Shown: positions 33,571-43,600, counted from the first letter of the stretch. The stretch is 63,635 nucleotides of DNA from Stigonema ocellatum SAG 48.90 = DSM 106950 (GCA_016903675.1 JADQBA010000043.1:1-63635), one strand, 5' to 3'. Notes: generated from the letters alone by a model not told the origin. Translations and numbers: made by a program.

Positions 33571-34593
33571 ATGAATTTCAAGGCGATTTGGGGGTTGTTC
33601 CGAGAGGCATTTGACGAATGGAATAAAGATAAAGTGTCGCGGTTATCCGCAGCTTTAGCTTATTACACCATTTTTTCCATCGCCCCATTGCTGATTATTG
33701 TCATTGCAATTGTTGGCGCAGTATTGGGAGAAGATGCGGCAAAGGGCGCTATTGAGCAGGAACTTCAAGGTTTAGTCGGCAGTGCGGCAGCACAAGTCAT
33801 CCAGACAGCGATTCAAAATGCCAGTAAGCCACAGCAGAGTACCGTCGCCTCCATTATCAGTGTGGTAGTCCTGCTATTTGGTGCTAGTGGTTTATTTACG
33901 GAGTTGCAAAGCTCCCTCAATACAATTTGGGACGTACAGCCAAAACCTGGACGTGTGATGAAAAACATGATTCGTCAACGTTTTTTGTCCTTCGGGATGG
34001 TTCTAGGCATTGGCTTTTTACTCCTCGTTTCCCTCGTGATTAGCGTGGTGTTGACAACTGTAGTTAATTACTTTGGTAATCGGCTACCAGGTATTGATTT
34101 TATCTTGCACGCCATTAACTTTATCCTTGGGTTTGCGGTCACCACAGTGCTTTTCGGGTTAATTTTTAAAGTTCTGCCAGATGTCAAAATCACTTGGAGT
34201 GACGTTTTGACCGGATCTGCTCTCACCGCTCTTTTGTTCTCTTTTGGCAGGTATCTCTTAGGGGAATATCTAGGTCATAGCAGTTTTGGCTCAACCTATG
34301 GTGCTGCTGGTTCCATTGTGGTTTTCCTAGTTTGGGTTTACTATACTGCCCAGATTCTGTTTTTCGGTGCTGAATTTACTCAAGTTTATGCTAGAAAATA
34401 TGGTTCACGCATTGTCCCAGATCACAATGCCATCCCCCTGACTGAGAACGATGGCATTCCACAAGGAATCCCACCCAATCAGACTACACAAACAACGAAA
34501 CAAAAGCCATCTACTAACTGGGTTAATCGTCTACTGCCATCCTTCAAGGTGTCAAAGCGGTTAAAACGGAAAAGAAAAAATGGGTCAAGTTAG
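33571..34593 (+). CDS. YihY/BrkB-family inner-membrane protein
   Basis: A 340-residue protein with about six membrane helices. The family pattern is clear: DKVSRLSAALAYYTIFSIAP, then SASGLF-like and FWGAAYTQVYA-like segments (here FGAEFTQVYARKYG). The first member was misnamed RNase BN; function is unknown, possibly transport or cell-envelope related. The basic Lys/Arg-rich tail (KRLKRKRKNGSS) is cytoplasmic. AAGGAG precedes the ATG. It ends 100 bp before purB. Confidence 0.88.
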   Translation: MNFKAIWGLFREAFDEWNKDKVSRLSAALAYYTIFSIAPLLIIVIAIVGAVLGEDAAKGAIEQELQGLVGSAAAQVIQTAIQNASKPQQSTVASIISVVVLLFGASGLFTELQSSLNTIWDVQPKPGRVMKNMIRQRFLSFGMVLGIGFLLLVSLVISVVLTTVVNYFGNRLPGIDFILHAINFILGFAVTTVLFGLIFKVLPDVKITWSDVLTGSALTALLFSFGRYLLGEYLGHSSFGSTYGAAGSIVVFLVWVYYTAQILFFGAEFTQVYARKYGSRIVPDHNAIPLTENDGIPQGIPPNQTTQTTKQKPSTNWVNRLLPSFKVSKRLKRKRKNGSS

Positions 34594-34692
34594 GTAGTTA
34601 GCTAATTGCTAGCACCCAACAACCAACAACCAATAACAACCAACACCCAACAATCCTTAGTAGAATATGACGGTTGTCATATATGGCGGACT

Positions 34693-35988
34693 GTGATTGA
34701 GCGTTATACCTTGCCTGAGATGGGTAATCTGTGGACGGAAGCCTATAAACTAAAAACCTGGCTGGAAGTGGAAATTGCTGTCTGTGAAGCTCAGGCAGAA
34801 TTGGGCTTGATTCCTACTGAGGCGGTTGAGGAAATTAAAGCCAAGGCAAATTTTGACCCGCAGCGGGTGTTGGAAATTGAAGCTGAAGTTCGCCACGATG
34901 TCGTTGCTTTCTTGACAAATGTCAACGAATATGTTGGGGATGCAGGACGCTATATTCACCTAGGTTTAACCAGTTCGGATGTGTTGGATACGGCTTTAGC
35001 ACTGCAACTGGTGGCTAGTCTTGATGTGTTGCGGCAACGCTTAGAAGATTTAATTGATGCTATTCGTCAAAAGGCAAAGGAACATCGCCACACGGTGATG
35101 ATTGGACGTTCCCACGGGATTCACGCCGAACCTATCACCTTTGGTTTTAAGTTAGCTGGGTGGTTGGCAGAAGTCTTGCGACACCAAGAACGCCTGACAA
35201 ATCTTCGGGAAACAATCGCAGTTGGGAAGATTTCTGGTGCGGTAGGAACTTATGCCAATGTTGAACCGCAGGTGGAAGCCATTGCTTGCGAAAAACTCGG
35301 ACTCAAACCTGATACTGCATCCACACAAGTTATTTCACGCGATCGCCATGCCGACTACGTGCAACAATTAGCCTTACTTGCGGCATCAATTGAACGTTTT
35401 GCCGTAGAAATTCGTAATTTGCAAAGAACAGACGTTCTGGAAGTTGAAGAATTCTTCGCTAAAGGGCAAAAAGGTTCCTCAGCAATGCCGCACAAGCGTA
35501 ACCCCATCCGCGCAGAACGGCTAACAGGAATGGCACGAATTATCCGGAGTCATGCCGTTGCGGCTTTAGAAAATGTTGCATTGTGGCACGAACGAGACAT
35601 TTCTCACAGTTCGGTAGAACGGGTGATTTTGCCAGATGCTTGCATTTTAACGCATTTTATGTTAAAGGAAATGACTAACTTGGTAAACAACCTGCTGGTC
35701 TATCCAGAGAACATGGAGCGGAATATGAATTGCTATGGCGGCGTCGTATTTAGCCAGAGAGTGCTACTTGCTTTGGTAGACAAGGGAATGAGCCGCGAGG
35801 AAGCTTATGCAATTGTACAATCGTGCGCTCATGCAGCTTGGAACAAGCCAAACGGCAATTTCCACGACTTGATTAGCAAAGACCCCCATGTTACCCAAAA
35901 GTTGTCAGCAACAGAAATTGAGGCATGTTTTGACCCACAGCACAATTTAAGACATTTAGAACAGGTTTACCAAAGATTGGGGATCTAA
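34693..35988 (+). CDS. purB: Adenylosuccinate lyase
   Basis: A 431-residue protein using GTG 34693 (VIERYTLPEMGNLW), the position at which cyanobacterial PurB proteins begin; a TTG at 34606 would add a 29-residue repeat-derived leader. GGCGGA precedes the GTG. The fumarase-superfamily signature SSAMPHKRNP is intact, as are the TSSDVLDT and GRSHGIHAEP motifs. It catalyses two steps of purine synthesis (SAICAR to AICAR, adenylosuccinate to AMP). Length is normal. Confidence 0.95.
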   Translation: MIERYTLPEMGNLWTEAYKLKTWLEVEIAVCEAQAELGLIPTEAVEEIKAKANFDPQRVLEIEAEVRHDVVAFLTNVNEYVGDAGRYIHLGLTSSDVLDTALALQLVASLDVLRQRLEDLIDAIRQKAKEHRHTVMIGRSHGIHAEPITFGFKLAGWLAEVLRHQERLTNLRETIAVGKISGAVGTYANVEPQVEAIACEKLGLKPDTASTQVISRDRHADYVQQLALLAASIERFAVEIRNLQRTDVLEVEEFFAKGQKGSSAMPHKRNPIRAERLTGMARIIRSHAVAALENVALWHERDISHSSVERVILPDACILTHFMLKEMTNLVNNLLVYPENMERNMNCYGGVVFSQRVLLALVDKGMSREEAYAIVQSCAHAAWNKPNGNFHDLISKDPHVTQKLSATEIEACFDPQHNLRHLEQVYQRLGI

Positions 35989-36009
35989 AGCAATCCTATT
36001 TAAGATCCG

Positions 36010-36065
36010 GACAAGGGGGACAAGGGGGACAAGGGGGACAAGGGGGACAAGGGGGACAAGGGGGA
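36010..36065. repeat. 9-bp tandem array (ACAAGGGGG)n
   Basis: About six direct units between the convergent purB and tyrA genes. The left side also carries a GCAATCCTATTTAAGATCC fragment of repeat family 4. Confidence 0.85.
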
Positions 36066-36081
36066 CGACTTGGGAGAGGTC

Positions 36082-36936
36082 CTACAATTCCGGAAGTTGC
36101 CCGGTAAATCTTGGGCGTTCCTGTTGATTTAACTCCAACTTTTCCTGTAGCGCTACCCAATCTTCCTGCTCAATTAGGTTAATGAATTCGTCGAGATTGT
36201 GGCGATAGTGAAGGAGCGATCGCAACAAATAAGAGCGATTGTACCGCGCCATCATTACCCCCAACTCTGGATTGCCACCACCTACACGACTCGTATCTCG
36301 AAAACCTGTACTAGCTAGCTTTTGGGCTAATGGCAAAACATTGGGCTCAGTTTCACTTATACAAGCTGCAATTAACGAAGCACTGACCATGACAGGCAAA
36401 TGAGAAATCCAACTGACTGCACGGTCATGCTCTTCTGGAGAAGAATTGTAGATCGTAGCCCCAAGCTGACGCACAATTTCCTCTACAACCGTAATTGCCC
36501 TTATTGGTGTTGTAGCTACTGGTGTCAGTACATAAGGTTTCTGGAAAAATAAATTCGGTATAGCTGCTTCTATACCACTGTCAGTTCTTCCCGCCATGGG
36601 GTGTCCGCCGATAAAATTGTTCCAAAGGGGAGAAATCTCCTTGACGATGGGTGCTTTAACCGAGCCTACATCAGTCACAACTGTAGTAAAAGGTAGATGA
36701 GCGATCAGCTGCTCAAATGTGGGCATAATATGTGCTAGAGGTGTACAAATAAATACCACCTCTGCCACAGCCAGCAGGTTCATGTCAACTGATGCCTCAT
36801 CTACACAGCCTAGGGCAACTGCTCTGTGACAGGTAGATTCCCGGCGACTGACGCCTAAAACGTAATGTCCCTGCGATCGCAAATCTAAACCCAAAGAACC
36901 GCCTATCAGTCCAAGTCCCAAAATACCAATATTCAT
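36082..36936 (-). CDS. tyrA: Prephenate/arogenate dehydrogenase
   Basis: A 284-residue protein if started at MNIGILGLGLIGGSLG (36936); the in-frame ATG at 36951 would add five. It has an N-terminal NAD(P)-binding Rossmann motif GxGLIGG, the catalytic-region HPMAGRTDSG, and a helical C-terminal dimer domain (SWISHLPVMVSASL). Cyanobacterial members are usually arogenate dehydrogenases making tyrosine with NADP+. A DAHP synthase gene of the same pathway lies 3.7 kb away. Confidence 0.92.
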   Translation of the reverse strand: MNIGILGLGLIGGSLGLDLRSQGHYVLGVSRRESTCHRAVALGCVDEASVDMNLLAVAEVVFICTPLAHIMPTFEQLIAHLPFTTVVTDVGSVKAPIVKEISPLWNNFIGGHPMAGRTDSGIEAAIPNLFFQKPYVLTPVATTPIRAITVVEEIVRQLGATIYNSSPEEHDRAVSWISHLPVMVSASLIAACISETEPNVLPLAQKLASTGFRDTSRVGGGNPELGVMMARYNRSYLLRSLLHYRHNLDEFINLIEQEDWVALQEKLELNQQERPRFTGQLPEL

Positions 36937-37395
36937 TCGTGATTTTGACATTCTTGCTTAAGATTAAATTTTGCACTTATAGAGGACAGGCTAAAGCCCA
37001 TCGGCTAAAGAAACAAAGTTCGCTTATGTAGACTAAGTACAGCGTTTCATAAATTCGTGGCGTTTTGGCTCCCATTGACCCTCACCCTAACCCTCGGACA
37101 GTAGGGAGAGGGAACAGAATTTAGCTCCCGAATCCCTCATTGGGAGAAGGGTCGGGGATGAGGGCACACCAAAATCATTTAGCCATGAACTTGTGCAATT
37201 CTGTACTTAGCAAAATTAAAACATTACTCCCGAACCGCTACAAGATTACCTAGGATAATGAGCTACCAACTTATGTATGAAGAACAAAGAAACATCTGTG
37301 TCAGTAAGTGGCACTTGACACAGGGCATCTATATTTCCAGATCATAGCTTTAGCTATCGGCTTTAATTTTTAATTTTTTATTGGAGAGAAGCGAA
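36937..37395. other. Intergenic region with MITE family 3 copy
   Basis: It contains the element at 37033-37210, an AT-rich stretch and GGAGAG (37383-37388) for the pentapeptide gene. No gene is seen. Confidence 0.5.
37033..37210. repeat. MITE family 3, copy 2
   Basis: Ends CTAAGTACAGCGTTTCATAA and CTGTACTTAG match the copy at 13152-13275. The interior holds the CCCTCACCC...GGGATGAGGG palindrome common in cyanobacteria. Confidence 0.65.
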
Positions 37396-38961
37396 TTGAC
37401 TGTAGAGGAATTGCTGGAACAATATGCAGCAGGAGTCAGAGACTTTAAAGGTATTGAACTCTCTGAAGCTAACCTGAGTGGCGCAAAACTTCGTGGTGTG
37501 AATTTTAGTCATGCCAACTTGAGTGTAGTTAACTTCAGTGGTGCAAATCTCAGTGTCGCCGACTTGAGCCATGCCAAGCTCAATGTTGCAAGACTAAGCG
37601 GCGCTAATCTTGTTGGCGCTAACCTGAGTCACGCCAGTCTCAACGTAGCGAATTTGATTCGGGCGGATCTGAGTCACGCCCAACTCAGATTCGCCTCACT
37701 GATCCGTTCCGAGTTAATTCGCGCTGATCTCAGCAGCGCTGACCTGTCGGAGGCAAACCTCTGTGGCGCGGATCTGCGAGAAGCTACACTCCGGCACGCT
37801 ATACTTAGAAATGCCAACTTAAGCGACGCGACTTTGAGGGACGGGTTGTTGACGGGAGCTAACTTAGAGCAAGCTAAATTAAACAGCACTGACCTAAGTC
37901 GCACTGATCTGGGTAGCGCAAATTTTAGAGATGCTGATCTTAAACAGGCGAATCTCAACCGCGCCAATCTCAGTGGGGCTAACTTGATAGGAGCAAATCT
38001 CCGCTGGGCAGATTTAAGTGGGGCGAATCTCACCTGGGCAGATTTAAGTGGGGCAAAATTAAGTGGTGCCATCTTACTTGGGGCAGACTTAAGCCATGCC
38101 AATTTAACTCAGGCAAGTTTACTTCACGCTGATTTGACCCAGGCAAGATTATTTAAGGTGGAGTGGGCAGGGGCAGACTTAACGAAAGCGATTTTGACTG
38201 GGGCAAAAGTTTATGCCACCTCAAGATTTGGTTTAAAAACCGATGGGATGATTTGTGAATGGGTTGACCTAAGCCCAACAGGCGATCACTCTATTATCCA
38301 ATATTTTAACTCTGTTGACGCCCGCGACTTTTTTAATGAAACTCCGCCGACAATCCAGATTATCGTAGACAGACCCTTAGATTACGAAGCGAATTTTATC
38401 CTCGCAAGTGCCTATTACCAAATTGCCCAGCAACATCGGGAACTAAAACAACCCCCCAGTCTGCAAATTGGACCTCGCCGGACGGTTTTCACCTTCCAAG
38501 TAGATAGTGACGAAAGTTTATTTCCTATAGCTTATGTAGCTGTTCTTCCCTTTAAAGATGCCGCAACTACCCAGAAAAGTATTTGCACTATAGTAGAAAT
38601 GATTATGAGCGCAGATATTGCTAAGCTAGGTCTAAAAGCACCTGAACGGGTCAAGCAAATAACTACTCTTTTGGAGCAAGCAATAGAAAATGTCGGTGCA
38701 ATTAATAAAATGAAACAAAAATTAGAAATAGCAACAAAATTTAATTTTTTTCAAGCACCCACACAGACAATTTTAACCAATTCCAGCGGCAAAAATTTAG
38801 TTTTATATAACCACCCCAACTTTGGCAAAAAAATTCTTAATCACTCTGATGTTAATTCTTCAGTTTCTGGTCATACCTCAAATGAAGCAACAAAATTGCT
38901 CATTCCCTCAATGAGTATGGTTGTTGATTTTTTTCTAGGTTTTCATTACATGAATAAATAG
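37396..38961 (+). CDS. Pentapeptide-repeat protein with unknown C-terminal domain
   Basis: The product is about 521 residues. GGAGAG at 37383-37388 fits TTG 37396 (LTVEELLEQYAAG); TTG 37381 is another option. Residues about 15-275 are about 50 A(D/N)LSG-type pentapeptides forming a right-handed quadrilateral beta-helix. The C-terminal 240 residues (starting near FGLKTDGMICEWVDLSPTGD) are a separate domain seen in cyanobacterial pentapeptide proteins; no enzymatic motif is visible. No signal peptide. The DUF1517 gene follows closely on the same strand. Confidence 0.88.
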   Translation: MTVEELLEQYAAGVRDFKGIELSEANLSGAKLRGVNFSHANLSVVNFSGANLSVADLSHAKLNVARLSGANLVGANLSHASLNVANLIRADLSHAQLRFASLIRSELIRADLSSADLSEANLCGADLREATLRHAILRNANLSDATLRDGLLTGANLEQAKLNSTDLSRTDLGSANFRDADLKQANLNRANLSGANLIGANLRWADLSGANLTWADLSGAKLSGAILLGADLSHANLTQASLLHADLTQARLFKVEWAGADLTKAILTGAKVYATSRFGLKTDGMICEWVDLSPTGDHSIIQYFNSVDARDFFNETPPTIQIIVDRPLDYEANFILASAYYQIAQQHRELKQPPSLQIGPRRTVFTFQVDSDESLFPIAYVAVLPFKDAATTQKSICTIVEMIMSADIAKLGLKAPERVKQITTLLEQAIENVGAINKMKQKLEIATKFNFFQAPTQTILTNSSGKNLVLYNHPNFGKKILNHSDVNSSVSGHTSNEATKLLIPSMSMVVDFFLGFHYMNK

Positions 38962-39015
38962 TTGACTGTTGACAGTTAACAGTCAACAGTGAACAAACAA
39001 CAAAAGGAGAAAAAA

Positions 39016-39609
39016 ATGCGCGATACCTTTAATAAAATGATTGGTCGGACTCGTTATGTTGTCTGTCGTATAATGCTACATTTAGGAGGGTCTGAAGTAG
39101 CACCAATTTTAGGAGTATTAAATCGTGCTGGACGGGCAGCGATTGATGCTGAGGGCGACTTAGAAGTTTTGGGAGAGGGATTGGTAGAAATCTCTCAAAC
39201 CCTACTACAATACGATGAATACTGGCTCTCTGCTGCAAATGAAGGTGACGTATTTTGGAATGAGGGTGAAGCAGGAGACTTTGTCAATGAATTATTTACT
39301 GACTCTGCCCAACGTTACCTAAGTGAACCTGATTATAGTCCTAACTCTAGGTCCAATGAGCCTTTATCCATACCTGTAACGCGCAATGTAATTGTGATGA
39401 TTACAGTAGCCTTTGAAGGAGAAGCACCAGAATTGGAAAGTGACCTGTCTAACACTCAGGCGCTGAAGGAAGGCTTGAAAGCCATAATTAATTTGCACTA
39501 CAAACATAAATTACAGGCAATTCAGGTGCATTTTTCTCCGGCGCGGTTAGGCGAAGAACTGACCAACGATCATCTGTTGCAATATTACCCAGAATTAATT
39601 CCTCTGTAA
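39016..39609 (+). CDS. DUF1517 family protein
   Basis: A 197-residue protein from ATG 39016, which has a strong AAGGAG 9 bp upstream. The opening MRDTFNKMIGRTRYVVCRIM and the APILGVLNRAGRAAID helix match the cyanobacterial DUF1517 family (PF07466). Plant relatives are chloroplast membrane proteins. There is no obvious signal peptide or long membrane helix. Function is unknown. Confidence 0.85.
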   Translation: MRDTFNKMIGRTRYVVCRIMLHLGGSEVAPILGVLNRAGRAAIDAEGDLEVLGEGLVEISQTLLQYDEYWLSAANEGDVFWNEGEAGDFVNELFTDSAQRYLSEPDYSPNSRSNEPLSIPVTRNVIVMITVAFEGEAPELESDLSNTQALKEGLKAIINLHYKHKLQAIQVHFSPARLGEELTNDHLLQYYPELIPL

Positions 39610-39688
39610 TTGGTAGGGTCATCCGTATTTCTTACCCTGTGACAAATTGTTAAGCTCAGAGATAGAAGAGATGAGGCAGCATAGTGAA

Positions 39689-40576
39689 ATGGTTATTACA
39701 GTCTTGCGAAAATTCACAGTCATTTTTTTAGCATTGAGTTTGTGCTTGACAACTGTCGCCTGTGGCGGAGGAAGCAACCAAACTACGCCTCAAGGGAAAA
39801 ACCCCACTCAAACCACAACAACTACTAAGCTGAGTGATGGTCAGTATCCGGTGCAACAAGGCAGATACGACGATGTCAATGGGGAATATACGCTATTGTT
39901 ACTCAACAGTACGTCCCCAACGTTTAAAACACAAAATTTGCAAATGGCTAGGCTGACCGATGAAGAAATTAAGGAGGGTAAGAAAACTTACTTGAAGGTG
40001 GAAAACGGACAGCCAGCCTTATATCTCACAGAGGACTTCAAGATAGAGTATGTCCACAACGTTACTGAGAATAGAACCAATCCCCAAACCGGACAACAGG
40101 AACAGGTGGTAGTCCGTCAGGAAAATGCCTTCTGGGCACCCTTTGCTGGTGCTGTAGCCGGGAACCTGGCAGGTCAGGCGATCGGTAGTCTTTTATTTAG
40201 ACCCCAGTATTATGTGCCGCCTGCCTATCAACCAGGATCATCAGTGCTGACTGGCCACGGTGGATATGGCAGAAGCTATAACGATGCGATTTCAAGTTAT
40301 CAGCAGCGCTACAATGCTCCACCAGCAGTAGTCAAAAACCGGACTGCTTTCCGCAGTACAGGAACCATTAGAAGCTCATATCCTAGTGGGACAAATTTAC
40401 CCACTACACCGCCCAACACGACACAAAACCGCCCGAGTGGTTCTGGATTTGGCAGCAGTACCCTCAGACCCTCTGGTAACTCCAGCTCATTGAGACGCCC
40501 TTCTGGTAGTTCTTTTGGTAGTGGCGGTAGTTCTAGAGTTCCCAGGTCAAGTGGTTTCGGTAGCAGACGACGGTAG
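39689..40576 (+). CDS. Putative lipoprotein, Ser/Gly/Arg-rich tail
   Basis: A protein of about 295 residues. ATG 39689 opens a lipoprotein signal (MVITVLRKFTVIFLALSLCL, then TTVAC lipobox); ATG 39671 is possible. A folded region of about 170 residues includes a Gly-zipper-like segment (FAGAVAGNLAGQAIGSLLF). The last 100 residues are low-complexity Ser, Gly, Arg and Pro. It is probably lipid-anchored and of unknown function. Confidence 0.75.
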   Translation: MVITVLRKFTVIFLALSLCLTTVACGGGSNQTTPQGKNPTQTTTTTKLSDGQYPVQQGRYDDVNGEYTLLLLNSTSPTFKTQNLQMARLTDEEIKEGKKTYLKVENGQPALYLTEDFKIEYVHNVTENRTNPQTGQQEQVVVRQENAFWAPFAGAVAGNLAGQAIGSLLFRPQYYVPPAYQPGSSVLTGHGGYGRSYNDAISSYQQRYNAPPAVVKNRTAFRSTGTIRSSYPSGTNLPTTPPNTTQNRPSGSGFGSSTLRPSGNSSSLRRPSGSSFGSGGSSRVPRSSGFGSRRR

Positions 40577-40615
40577 GAGTGGGGAGTGGGGAGTGGGGAG
40601 TGGGGAGTGGGGAGT
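40577..40615. repeat. Heptamer tandem array (GGGGAGT)n
   Basis: About five direct copies between two convergent genes. Confidence 0.85.
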
Positions 40616-40673
40616 TAATTCATAATTCATAACTCTTTATTCCTAACTCCGCGCCTCCTAACTCCTAATTCTC

Positions 40674-41732
40674 TTAGGCTATGGCAACAGCAGGTTGTTG
40701 CCAGCGTCCAACGACCTTACCAATGACTGCTAGTTCTTGCATCAATCTGTCGAAACGCTCTGGTGTGAGGGATTGGGGTCCATCAGATAAGGCTTTGGTT
40801 GGGTTGGGGTGAACCTCAATCATCAAGGAGTCAGATCCAACGGCTAAAGCCGCCATTGCCATGGAAGGAACGTAAGCAGCCCAACCGGTGCCGTGGCTGG
40901 GATCAATCATAATCGGTAGGTGAGTGAGGGTTCGCAACACTGGCACTGCCGATAAATCTAGGGTATTCCTGGTATACTGGTGGTCAAAAGTGCGAATTCC
41001 CCGCTCACACAAAATCACATTAGGATTTCCTGATGCCAAAATATACTCCGCAGCCATCAACCAATCTTCAATTGTTGCGGCCATTCCCCGCTTCAATAAA
41101 ACTGGCTTGGACTGCGATCCTACTTTTTTGAGCAGGGAGAAATTCTGCATATTTCTTGCGCCTACTTGGATGACATCGGCAACTTCTGCGATTTTCTCTA
41201 GGTCAGCGGCGTCCATCACCTCTGTAATAATGCCTAATCCAGTTAATTCCCTCGCCTTTGCCAACAGTTCCAAAGCACTTTCGCCGTGTCCTTGGAAGGC
41301 GTAAGGTGAAGTTCGGGGTTTGTATGCGCCACCGCGCAAAAAGGTGGCTCCAGACGCTTTTACTCGCCGCGCCGTTTCCACAATCATTTCTTCATTTTCT
41401 ACTGAGCAAGGGCCAGCAACGACGACCACGGGGTGTTGTTCACCAAACACAACTGGTCCGTTAGGAGTTTGAACCACTACTTCAGAAGCTTCCCCGTGAC
41501 GGAACTGGCGGCTAGCGCGTTTGTAAGGCTTCTCTACCCGCAACACTTGCTCAATCCAGGGGCTAACTTCTTGAATCTGTCGCGGGTCTAAATCAGCAGT
41601 TTCACCAACAAGACCAATCACCACTTTGTGCTTCCCGACAATTTTTTCCGGTGTCAGACCCCGAGTGTTAAATTCCTCGCTGATACGGTTGATTTCCGCC
41701 TCAGGGGAACCAACTTTCATTACTACAATCAT
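40674..41732 (-). CDS. aroF: 3-deoxy-7-phosphoheptulonate (DAHP) synthase
   Basis: A 352-residue class I-beta enzyme. An N-terminal ferredoxin-like regulatory domain (MIVVMKVGSPEAEINRISEE) precedes the barrel with VVAGPCSVE, FLRGGAYKPRTSPYAFQG, LLKRGMAATIEDW and IDPSHGTG. It condenses PEP and erythrose-4-phosphate as the first step of the shikimate pathway. The N-terminal domain suggests feedback control by an aromatic amino acid. All expected motifs are intact. Confidence 0.95.
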   Translation of the reverse strand: MIVVMKVGSPEAEINRISEEFNTRGLTPEKIVGKHKVVIGLVGETADLDPRQIQEVSPWIEQVLRVEKPYKRASRQFRHGEASEVVVQTPNGPVVFGEQHPVVVVAGPCSVENEEMIVETARRVKASGATFLRGGAYKPRTSPYAFQGHGESALELLAKARELTGLGIITEVMDAADLEKIAEVADVIQVGARNMQNFSLLKKVGSQSKPVLLKRGMAATIEDWLMAAEYILASGNPNVILCERGIRTFDHQYTRNTLDLSAVPVLRTLTHLPIMIDPSHGTGWAAYVPSMAMAALAVGSDSLMIEVHPNPTKALSDGPQSLTPERFDRLMQELAVIGKVVGRWQQPAVAIA

Positions 41733-42101
41733 GGTAAATTTCCCGATTAGTTGATTTGATTTGTAAACCGGCTTGTTAATAGTTGTTAGTTGTTATAGCA
41801 ATCCTATTTGAGTTATGAACAAATCGTTTGGGCTGTTGACTGTTAACGGTTGACTGTCAACCGTCAACTGTAGTCAGCGAAAAACTTGATATTTACAAAT
41901 CATTTAGGACTGCGATAGTTGCTAGTTATTGGAGTCACCACTAACCACTACCTACTAACCACTAACCAGGCTGATAATTATATAGCAATCCTATTTAAGT
42001 TGTAAACAAATCATGCTTTCTCTGTTAACAGTCAACAGTCAACAGTCAACAGTCAACAGTCAACAGTCTTAACGAAGTGTTTATAAATCCTCCACGGATT
42101 G
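41733..42101. repeat. Two tandem copies of repeat family 4 with AACAGTC heptamers
   Basis: Copies at 41794-41917 and 41981-42106 have TATAGCAATCCTATTT ends; the first ends AGGACTGCGATA and the second GGATTGCTATA. The second holds a (AACAGTC)n heptamer array at about 42027-42068. The first holds TGACTGTTAACGGTTGACTG and its inverse. Confidence 0.7.
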
Positions 42102-42593
42102 CTATACGTTTTTTTGCCGAGTTTCGCGCCAAACTGCCACCATTCTTCCCCAATTGGTGGTGAACTCACTCCAGCCCAGCCAACTTCCGGGTCTGTGTTC
42201 ATCCCAAGAAGCGGAGAGAACACCATAAGTTATTCCCACTACCCCCAAACCAAAGAGTCCCATGTTCACCAGTAACACAGCGAGGTGAGGCAATGTGATT
42301 TTGGCGTAGATTATGAGCAGATAGCTGACAATCAGGGTGCTAAGGCCTAAAGCTGTAGGTATACCACAGAAGCCAGCCACTCGTCGGATCATCCGCTGGC
42401 TGACTACTTGGGGGATAGCCATTTCTTCTTTGGTCAAAGGTGGCTTTTTCTCATCCTTTCCCTTTGATTCTGGCTTGGCTACTGGTGTTGAATTTTTTGT
42501 TTTGGCGGGTTTTTGGCGTTTTTTGTTTGGTTCAAAAGGCAAGCGTGCTTCCTTCGCAGGAGCTTCGCTAATGCGTTCAGATTCAGCAGACAT
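42102..42593 (-). CDS. PAM68-family protein (photosystem II assembly)
   Basis: A 163-residue protein. A basic, Pro/Lys-rich N-terminal half precedes two membrane helices (GLSTLIVSYLLIIYAKITLP and LFGLGVVGITYGVLSASWDE). It matches the cyanobacterial PAM68 family (DUF3464), whose plant member assists early photosystem II assembly. It starts 12 bp after rpsO, so the two are likely one operon. Confidence 0.9.
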   Translation of the reverse strand: MSAESERISEAPAKEARLPFEPNKKRQKPAKTKNSTPVAKPESKGKDEKKPPLTKEEMAIPQVVSQRMIRRVAGFCGIPTALGLSTLIVSYLLIIYAKITLPHLAVLLVNMGLFGLGVVGITYGVLSASWDEHRPGSWLGWSEFTTNWGRMVAVWRETRQKNV

Positions 42594-42605
42594 AAGCGGT
42601 AGTTC

Positions 42606-42875
42606 CTATCCACGAATACCAAGACGACCAATCAGAGCTTGATAGTGTTCTCGGTTTTCTTCTTGAATATAGGATAAAAGGCGCTTGCGTTGACCGATGA
42701 GCTTCAACAATCCGCGCCGGGAAGAATGGTCTTTCTTATTGGCTTGGAGATGTAGGCTGAGGCGGTTAATGCGTTCTGTTAGCATAGCAATTTGAACGTC
42801 GGCGGAACCGGTATCGGTTTCGTGAACCTGGTAGTTGGTGATTATCTCTTGTTTGCGCAGTTGTGTGAGGGCCAT
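42606..42875 (-). CDS. rpsO: 30S ribosomal protein S15
   Basis: An 89-residue protein with the full S15 sequence (HETDTGSADVQIAMLTERIN, LQANKKDHSSRRGLLKLIGQ). It binds 16S rRNA in the platform. Upstream lie two small perfect hairpins, CCTGGGACT/AGTCCCAGG (about 42974-42994) and AGTCCTCT/AGAGGACT (about 43005-43023); they may be repeat debris or part of the leader. Confidence 0.97.
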   Translation of the reverse strand: MALTQLRKQEIITNYQVHETDTGSADVQIAMLTERINRLSLHLQANKKDHSSRRGLLKLIGQRKRLLSYIQEENREHYQALIGRLGIRG

Positions 42876-43082
42876 GATCCAATTAATTTTTTCTAATTAT
42901 GCAGCAGTCTCCCATATTATCACAGCCCTCATGCTGTATGGTGTATCACCTTTTAGGTTTCACCAGCATCCGCCTGGGACTCGAAGTCCCAGGCTCAAAG
43001 TGTAAGTCCTCTCAAAGAGGACTAAATTAGTTATGAGATTTATGTAAAATTTAATACTTTATACTTAGTTATTCGTGGTTTA

Positions 43083-43324
43083 TAGGACTTACGCATTGGC
43101 AGAGAGAATCAACTATGCATTATCTCTCGTTCTCTCGTTACAAGGCTCTGCCTTGTAATGCTCTTGTAGGAGGCTCTGCCTCCCGTCAAACCGTCCGGCA
43201 GAGCCTCCTCGATCTCATTCCCAGCTGTCAGGCTCTTAACGAGGCAGACGAGGCAGGGGAAGAGTTTTTGGTTAATAAACTTGGTATGCACATAATACTC
43301 AATTTGTAAAGTGCGTAAGTCCTA
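43083..43324. repeat. MITE family 2, copy B (5-bp target duplication)
   Basis: TAGGACTTACGCATTGGCAG to GTGCGTAAGTCCTA, flanked by GTTTA (43078-43082, 43325-43329). The interior shares GGCTCTGCCTTGTAATGC with copy C. Confidence 0.88.
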
Positions 43325-43600
43325 GTTTATACTTAGAAATGCAAGATATAAGCCTCTTACTATCGCGCTGGGGGCGTAAGCGTTGCGAGTAAAGCGAAAC
43401 GCAGATCGCAACATATGAAAGAAACACATTTTTACCCCACACCCCTGAAACTACACCCCTACACCCCTGTGTTCCTTAGGAGTTAAGCGATCGCTCAAGT
43501 AGTTGAGAATAGTGTCAACAAGTCACCACGACGGTTTTTACTGTTATTTAAGTTGTGGAAGCTCTATCAGTTAGTTCTTACATAATCATATAATGAGTAT
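43325..43600. other. Intergenic, no gene seen
   Basis: A dispersed repeat (GGGGCGTAAGCGTTGCGAGT, 43371-43390) and a CACCCCTACACCCC stretch are the only recognisable sequences. Confidence 0.4.

Noticed and set aside
43105..43310. ORFs of about 60 codons on both strands inside MITE family 2 copy B, and the similar pair at 45630-45836
   Set aside because: They lie wholly within the repeat and are inconsistent between copies.
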